Shown here piece by piece: positions 5,980 through 9,702 of a stretch of DNA of 9,702 nucleotides. This DNA comes from Anaerolineales bacterium. Its GTDB lineage: Bacteria > Chloroflexota > Anaerolineae > B4-G1 > DUEL01. Below the pieces are notes generated by a model. The model had not been told where the DNA came from. It ran no database searches and was given only the letters and a program-made list of their open reading frames with translations. Position 1 is the first letter of the stretch; the number at the start of each line of letters is the position of its first letter. Position numbers and translations under genes: made by a program. The stretch spans positions 1 to 9,702 of the forward strand of contig DQUX01000336.1 in assembly GCA_015662065.1 (NCBI GenBank). The letters run 5' to 3'.

Positions 5980-7266
5980 CTACAACGACCAGATCGTCTG
6001 TTCCCGGTCCGGGCCGACGCCGATGAGGGAGACCGGCACGCCTACCGTCTCCTCGACGTAGGCGACGTAGGCCTGCGCCTCGGGGGGCAGGTCCTCCCGC
6101 CTCCGCACCCCCTCCAGGGCCTGAGTCCAGCCGGGCAGGTCCACATAAACCGGCCGCCAGCGGACCAGTTCCTCCGCGCCGAACTGGGCGGGGAACCGGG
6201 TCGTTCGTTCGCCGTCCCGCTCGTAGGCCACAGCGACCCGCAGCGGGTGGATGCCGGCGAGGACGTCCAGCTTGGTCAGCGCCAGTTCGGTCAGACCGTT
6301 GATCTCGGCGGCGTAGCGGAGGATAGTCAGGTCGAGCCAGCCGCAGCGGCGGGGCCGGCCGGTGGTGGTGCCGTACTCCCCGCCGGCCTCGCGGATGCGG
6401 CCGCCGACCTCGTCCAGGAGTTCGGTGAGGAAGGGCCCTTCGCCCACTCGGGTGGTATAGGCCTTGGCGACGCCGATCACCCGGGCCACCTCGCGGGGGC
6501 CAAAGCCCAGCCCCACCAGCGCCCCTCCGGCGATGGCGGAGGAGCTGGTGACGTAGGGGTAGGTGCCGTGATCTAGGTCGAGGAGCGTCCCCTGCGCTCC
6601 CTCGCAGAGGATCGTCCGCCCTGCCATCAGCATCTCCGCCACCAGCGCCGATCCGTCCACCAGGTGGGGCTCAAGCCGCCGGGCATAGGCGCAGTACTCG
6701 GCGGCAACCTCGTCAACGGGCAGAGGGGTGAGGCCGTACTGCTCCTGGAGCAGCCGGTTATGGGCCGCCACCGCCTCCGCCACCCGCTCGCCGAACTCCT
6801 CCGGGTCCTGCATCAGGCCGGCGCGGAGCCCCGTCCGGGCCGCCTTATCGGCGTAGGTGGGGCCAATGCCCCGGCGGGTGGTGCCGAGGGCCCTCTTGCC
6901 GCGGACCGTCTCCCGCGCGCCATCCAGCGCGCGGTGGGTGGGGAGGATGATATGGGCGGCGGCGGCCAGTTTCACCCGCCGCGGCCCCACGTCCACTCCC
7001 ATTGCCGCCAGCTCATCCAGCTCCGCCACCAACTGCGCCGGGTTGACCACGACGCCACCGCCGATAAGGCAGGTCACGTGGGGGTGGAGCACCCCCGAGG
7101 GAACTAGGTGGAGCCGGAGCGTGCGGCCCTCGGCCACCACCGTGTGGCCGGCGTTATCGCCGCCGTTATAGCGGGCCACCAGGTGCACCTCTCGGGCCAG
7201 GCCGTCCACCACCCGTCCCTTTCCTTCGTCGCCCCACTGGGCACCCACCACGATGATCGCTGGCAT
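5980..7266 (-). CDS. purA: Adenylosuccinate synthetase
   Basis: Joins IMP and aspartate using GTP to give adenylosuccinate, the committed step from IMP to AMP, in the cytoplasm. The 428-residue length is typical. Clear motifs: WGDEGKG (11-17) with catalytic Asp13 and Lys16; GDNAGHTV (36-43) with catalytic His41; GTTRRGIGPTYADKAAR (128-144), binding IMP; EGAQGTLLDLDHGTYPYVTSS (222-242); TTRVGEGPF (271-279); TTGRPRRCGWLD (301-312); TKLDVL (331-336), the guanine-specificity region; and GVGPDREQTI (416-425) at the C-terminus. The start is ATG7266, with GGGAGGTG 4 nt upstream (7278-7271) and the family-typical beginning; a longer reading from 7332 would begin inside the -10 box. It has its own promoter, so it need not depend on the upstream hydrolase/phosphoesterase pair. 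Identification is firm. Confidence 0.98.
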   Translation of the reverse strand: MPAIIVVGAQWGDEGKGRVVDGLAREVHLVARYNGGDNAGHTVVAEGRTLRLHLVPSGVLHPHVTCLIGGGVVVNPAQLVAELDELAAMGVDVGPRRVKLAAAAHIILPTHRALDGARETVRGKRALGTTRRGIGPTYADKAARTGLRAGLMQDPEEFGERVAEAVAAHNRLLQEQYGLTPLPVDEVAAEYCAYARRLEPHLVDGSALVAEMLMAGRTILCEGAQGTLLDLDHGTYPYVTSSSAIAGGALVGLGFGPREVARVIGVAKAYTTRVGEGPFLTELLDEVGGRIREAGGEYGTTTGRPRRCGWLDLTILRYAAEINGLTELALTKLDVLAGIHPLRVAVAYERDGERTTRFPAQFGAEELVRWRPVYVDLPGWTQALEGVRRREDLPPEAQAYVAYVEETVGVPVSLIGVGPDREQTIWSL

Positions 7267-7270
7267 CTCG

Positions 7271-7278
7271 CACCTCCC
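7271..7278 (-). promoter_or_regulatory. Ribosome binding site of purA
   Basis: GGGAGGTG on the minus strand lies 4 nt before ATG7266. It decides between this start and longer in-frame readings upstream. Confidence 0.75.
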
Positions 7279-7291
7279 AGACACGCAAAGA

Positions 7292-7316
7292 GGCGGCCCC
7301 GGGGGTCGGAACCGCC
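7292..7316 (-). promoter_or_regulatory. GC-rich hairpin in the purA leader
   Basis: Stem GGCGG (7292-7296) with CCGCC (7312-7316), a symmetrical 2x2 internal loop (CC 7297-7298, AA 7310-7311), an inner 3-bp stem CCG (7299-7301) with CGG (7307-7309), and a 5-nt loop. It lies between the predicted transcription start (about 7321) and the purA ribosome site, so it should form at the 5' end of the purA mRNA. It does not include the ribosome site. It matches no purine riboswitch that I recognise. Confidence 0.45.
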
Positions 7317-7327
7317 CTCCCATTTTT

Positions 7328-7356
7328 ATCATAACATGGGAGATTCACTTCGTCAA
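7328..7356 (-). promoter_or_regulatory. Sigma-70-type promoter of purA
   Basis: On the minus strand, TTGACG (7356-7351) and TATGAT (7333-7328) are separated by exactly 17 nt; each matches five of six consensus bases, and TGT directly before the -10 makes it an extended -10. Transcription would begin near 7321, about 55 nt before ATG7266. The -35 box overlaps the stop codon (7355-7353) of the metallophosphoesterase gene. Confidence 0.75.
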
Positions 7357-8516
7357 GCGACGGTGGGGCAGAGGGTCACCAACACCAACTCCGGCGGGGC
7401 CAGGAAGCGGGCGCGAGGGGCGCCCAGCCCCTCCACCCCCAGCCCCCGGCTCACGTAGAGGGTGGTCGGCCCCTCCCGATACAGCCCGGCCTCGTACCGC
7501 TTCCAGAAATCGGAGCTGGTGAACAGCGCGCCGAAGAGGGGAAGGCAGATCTGCCCACCGTGGGTGTGACCGGCCAGGTAGAGGTCCACCCCGACCTCCA
7601 CCGCGTCCGGCATCAGGTCGGGAGAGTGGTAGAGGAGGATGGTGAAGAGCTCCCCGGCCCCCTCCGGCAGGAGGCGGCGTAGCCGGGCACCGTCCCGCCT
7701 CCGGTCCCGCGCGCAACGCAACCCCACCAGCCGGAGACGGTGCCCCTTCACCCGAAGGTCCACCATCTCATCCAGGAGCCAGGTGATGGGGAGGCCGGTG
7801 AAGATGGCAGGGACCACGTGGGGGGGGTCCACAGGAGGACTGCCGGTGATGGCGTAGGTAGGAGCGACGGCAGCCAGGGAGGCCAAGAGGTCCCGGACAC
7901 CATCGTGGGTGACGGGGTCCTCCACGGAGGAGAGGCTCAAGTAATCCCCGGTGATCAGGATCAGGTCCGGCGCCAGCTCCCGCGCGGTCTCCAACAGCCG
8001 GCGATCCCGGGGGGTCCACCCCTCGAAGTGGATGTCGCTGACGTGGAGCACGCGGAGCGGGGAGGCGCTCTGAAGCTTGGACGAGGCCAGTTCCACACGG
8101 GTGACCTTGAGATGGAAGGGCTCGATCCAGGTGGCGTAGAGGTGGGCAGCGGTGATCGCCAATTGGAGGACGGCTGCCAGCCCGAGGGCCGACCACAGCG
8201 GCCAGAGCGCCCCCAGGGTAAAGGTCAGGGCCGCGCGCACCACCGCCAGCGCCACCAGCGGCGGGGTGATGGGACCGTAGGAGCGGCCTCGCCGGGGGAG
8301 CAGGGCCAGCGACACGCCGTCGCCGACGATGGTCAGCAAGGTAAGCGCCCCGGCAGCGACCTGGAGGGGCGGCTGCCCCCACGGCCACGCTCCAATGGCA
8401 CCCATCCCGGCCAGGGCCGGGCTGATGAGGAGGGGGGGAACACGGCTCAGAAGCCCGGCGAGGATGATGGCCTGATGGACAAAGTTAGGCCGATAGTCGG
8501 GAGGATGGTCTTCCAT
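7353..8516 (-). CDS. Membrane-anchored calcineurin-like metallophosphoesterase
   Basis: A 387-residue protein with four likely membrane helices in its N-terminal part (about 13-35, 50-73, 86-104 and 106-133) and a C-terminal metallophosphoesterase domain of the YkuE type. Metal-ligand motifs: DIH (161-163), GD (190-191), LYHSPD (295-300, His297), and GHTHGGQ (316-322, His317/His319), then RYEAGLY and the LYVSRGLG segment typical of this group. The usual GNH(D/E) motif is replaced by GSPPVD at 225-230. The membrane anchor and YkuE-like relatives suggest a phosphoester or pyrophosphate substrate at the envelope, possibly lipid-linked; this is an inference. The start is ATG8516, which shares its A with the last base of the preceding stop (TGATG), with GGAGG at 8532-8528; GTG8549 would give 398 residues and overlap the upstream gene. 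Stop codon lies within the purA -35 box. Confidence 0.93.
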   Translation of the reverse strand: MEDHPPDYRPNFVHQAIILAGLLSRVPPLLISPALAGMGAIGAWPWGQPPLQVAAGALTLLTIVGDGVSLALLPRRGRSYGPITPPLVALAVVRAALTFTLGALWPLWSALGLAAVLQLAITAAHLYATWIEPFHLKVTRVELASSKLQSASPLRVLHVSDIHFEGWTPRDRRLLETARELAPDLILITGDYLSLSSVEDPVTHDGVRDLLASLAAVAPTYAITGSPPVDPPHVVPAIFTGLPITWLLDEMVDLRVKGHRLRLVGLRCARDRRRDGARLRRLLPEGAGELFTILLYHSPDLMPDAVEVGVDLYLAGHTHGGQICLPLFGALFTSSDFWKRYEAGLYREGPTTLYVSRGLGVEGLGAPRARFLAPPELVLVTLCPTVA

Positions 8517-9601
8517 CAGCGGGGGAGCCTCCGCTGCGCGGCCCGGCACTCTCGGTGCAGACCCAAAACCTGATGAACCAGCAGGTCCCGGTTGGGGCCG
8601 TGGAGCCGCCGGCTCCGCCTCCCCACCGAAAAGAAATAGTGGTCCCCCAACACCACGCGGACCTCCTCGGAGGTGAAGCCCAACTCCTCCAGGAGGAGGA
8701 GCATCGACGCCACGCCCACTAGCCGGTCCCGGTGGCCCAGCACAACCCGGAAGTGGCGCCAGCGACGGCGGCGAACGGGACGGGGCGTCGAACCCATCGC
8801 GTAGAAGGTCTGGGCGAGGACCCCCTTAGAAGTGTTTCTGAACACCCGCAGGTGCTCCTTCTTCACCGCCCGGCTGGCATCGCCGATGAGGATCTCGATC
8901 AGACGAGGGGCCAATCGGTCCTTCAGCCAATCCAGCGTGCTGGTCACCGAGCCAGCCCAGATCCCCAGGCCCAGGGCCTTGTAGAACTCCTTTCGCAGGA
9001 GGTCGTTGAGGAGAAGCGCTGGAGCGAGGGCCAAGCGGGCGACCTCGTGGGGCCGCCAGCGGGCCTCATCCAGATAGAACGTCGCTGCGCCCCCCATCGA
9101 ATGACCCACAAAGGTGAGGACGCGGTAGCGGCGGTGGGCCCGCGGGCCGGACCGCAGGTTCAGCAGGTCCACCCAGGACTCCACGGCCTGCATCACCGCA
9201 GCGGGGTCGCATCCGTTCAGCGGCGGCAGGTCCTCAGCGAAAGGGGAACCGCCGAAGCCGTTGACATCGGGGGCGAGGACGAAGAGGCGGGGGTTGCCCA
9301 GGCAGATACGGGTCGGCAGGTCCTCCCAGATGGCGCGGCTGCCGTCCCACCCGTGGATGAGGACCACACAGCCCTCGGCCCGGGATAGGGCCTCCCCGGG
9401 CTGCCGACCGGCACGGATGGACCAGGTGGCTTCCCAGGTGAAGTCGGCCAGGCGGGTCACCTCCCGAAACCGTCGGGCCTTTCTGGGGCCGATCAGCCGC
9501 GCCTCGACCAGGCTGTTGAGATCATACACAGCCCGCCGGACCCCGCGGCCGGTCCCCCGGAGAAGCCGTTGGGGGCGGCTTGCCCATCCGATGCGACTCA
9601 T
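8516..9601 (-). CDS. Alpha/beta hydrolase-fold protein
   Basis: A 361-residue serine hydrolase with a complete predicted catalytic set: oxyanion-hole motif LIHGWDG (81-87), nucleophile elbow GHSMGG (166-171, Ser168), acid Asp292 in GHRDRL (289-294), and base His321 in GDHYFF (319-324). A basic N-terminal stretch (about 1-50, many Arg) precedes the fold and could bind a membrane surface; there is no clear signal peptide. Residues about 200-285, between strand 6 and the acid, form a helical and Arg-rich cap that would set specificity. Similar proteins include esterases, lipases and haloperoxidase-like enzymes, and the substrate cannot be named. Start ATG9601 has GGAGGG (9611-9606) 4 nt upstream. 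Its stop overlaps the next start as TGATG, so it is translationally coupled to the membrane metallophosphoesterase and the two probably act together. Confidence 0.92.
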   Translation of the reverse strand: MSRIGWASRPQRLLRGTGRGVRRAVYDLNSLVEARLIGPRKARRFREVTRLADFTWEATWSIRAGRQPGEALSRAEGCVVLIHGWDGSRAIWEDLPTRICLGNPRLFVLAPDVNGFGGSPFAEDLPPLNGCDPAAVMQAVESWVDLLNLRSGPRAHRRYRVLTFVGHSMGGAATFYLDEARWRPHEVARLALAPALLLNDLLRKEFYKALGLGIWAGSVTSTLDWLKDRLAPRLIEILIGDASRAVKKEHLRVFRNTSKGVLAQTFYAMGSTPRPVRRRRWRHFRVVLGHRDRLVGVASMLLLLEELGFTSEEVRVVLGDHYFFSVGRRSRRLHGPNRDLLVHQVLGLHRECRAAQRRLPR

Positions 9602-9650
9602 CCCGCCCTCCAGTCACTCCTTTAAGCTCGACCCCGGCTAATTCTATTTC

Positions 9651-9690
9651 GGACACAGATACACGCAGATTCACGCGGATTTCCTTGGAT
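9651..9690 (+). repeat. Degenerate 10-bp tandem repeat upstream of the hydrolase gene
   Basis: Four 10-mers in register, all ending in GAT: GGACACAGAT, ACACGCAGAT, TCACGCGGAT, TTCCTTGGAT. The middle two are the closest (consensus near ACACGCAGAT) and the outer ones are more diverged. It lies in the 101-nt region upstream of the minus-strand hydrolase and may continue beyond the window edge. The remainder of that region (9602-9650) holds only the ribosome site and a lone TAGAAT. Confidence 0.5.
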
Positions 9691-9702
9691 CATCCCGGAG
9701 AA

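Noticed and set aside
7292..7327. Hairpin followed by TTTTT, resembling an intrinsic terminator on the plus strand
   Set aside because: No plus-strand gene precedes it, the T tract is 6 nt away from the stem, and those bases form part of the purA promoter region on the other strand.
7740..8573. Open frame of 277 codons on the plus strand
   Set aside because: Antisense to the metallophosphoesterase, whose motifs are clear; the product is Gly/Gln/Arg-rich with no family resemblance.
8732..9388. Open frame of 218 codons on the plus strand
   Set aside because: Antisense to the alpha/beta hydrolase with its complete catalytic set; no domain seen.
9609..9616. Another copy of the octamer TGACTGGA (minus strand) next to the hydrolase ribosome site
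   Set aside because: A single 8-mer is expected about 0.3 times by chance in a window of this size on both strands, so one extra copy is not evidence of a repeat family.
9641..9646. TAGAAT on the minus strand as a -10 box for the hydrolase gene
   Set aside because: No acceptable -35 element at 15-19 nt and no extended -10; a single five-of-six match is not enough.
1..9702. CRISPR array, transposon, phage, toxin-antitoxin or defence system
   Set aside because: I looked for spaced direct repeats, terminal inverted repeats, transposase or integrase motifs and small toxin/antitoxin pairs and saw none. All genes but one match known families.

Overview
This is a high-GC bacterial chromosomal window with eleven protein-coding genes and almost no empty space. 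Gene content and protein style suggest a Chloroflexota member, perhaps Anaerolineae or Thermoflexus-like. The main clues are an R3H/AAA ATPase beside tmk, a guanylate kinase with a GKD-type P-loop and a PYNFQ leader, a DUF951 protein, an FmdB zinc ribbon with a long acidic tail, and a glycosyltransferase with plant/Chloroflexus MGDG-synthase motifs. This assignment is inferred from family resemblance; no marker gene settles it.

Layout: (1) 59-2218, plus strand: an R3H-domain AAA ATPase followed 6 nt later by thymidylate kinase (tmk). (2) 2277-2690, minus strand: an FmdB-type zinc-ribbon protein, convergent with tmk and divergent from gmk, with its own extended -10 promoter. (3) 2788-5948, plus strand: a tight run of guanylate kinase (gmk), a rhomboid intramembrane protease, a DUF951 protein, an MGDG-synthase-like glycosyltransferase and a small two-helix membrane protein. 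(4) 5980-7266, minus strand: adenylosuccinate synthetase (purA), with a well-formed promoter and a GC-rich leader hairpin. (5) 7353-9601, minus strand: an alpha/beta hydrolase translationally coupled (TGATG) to a membrane-anchored calcineurin-like metallophosphoesterase.

Two themes recur. One is nucleotide supply: tmk makes dTDP, gmk makes GDP/dGDP and purA commits IMP to AMP. The other is envelope and lipid biology: the rhomboid, the glycolipid-type glycosyltransferase, the small membrane protein, the metallophosphoesterase and the hydrolase. The link between the two is only co-location.

I see no CRISPR array, mobile element, phage gene, toxin-antitoxin pair or RNA gene, and no convincing new multi-gene system. 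The points most worth a second look are small: degenerate short tandem repeats of period 7, 8 and 10 in three different intergenic gaps, a metallophosphoesterase whose GNH motif is replaced by GSP, a guanylate kinase with Asp after the P-loop lysine, and a purA promoter whose -35 element overlaps the stop codon of the upstream gene. No gene-free stretch exceeds about 101 nt.
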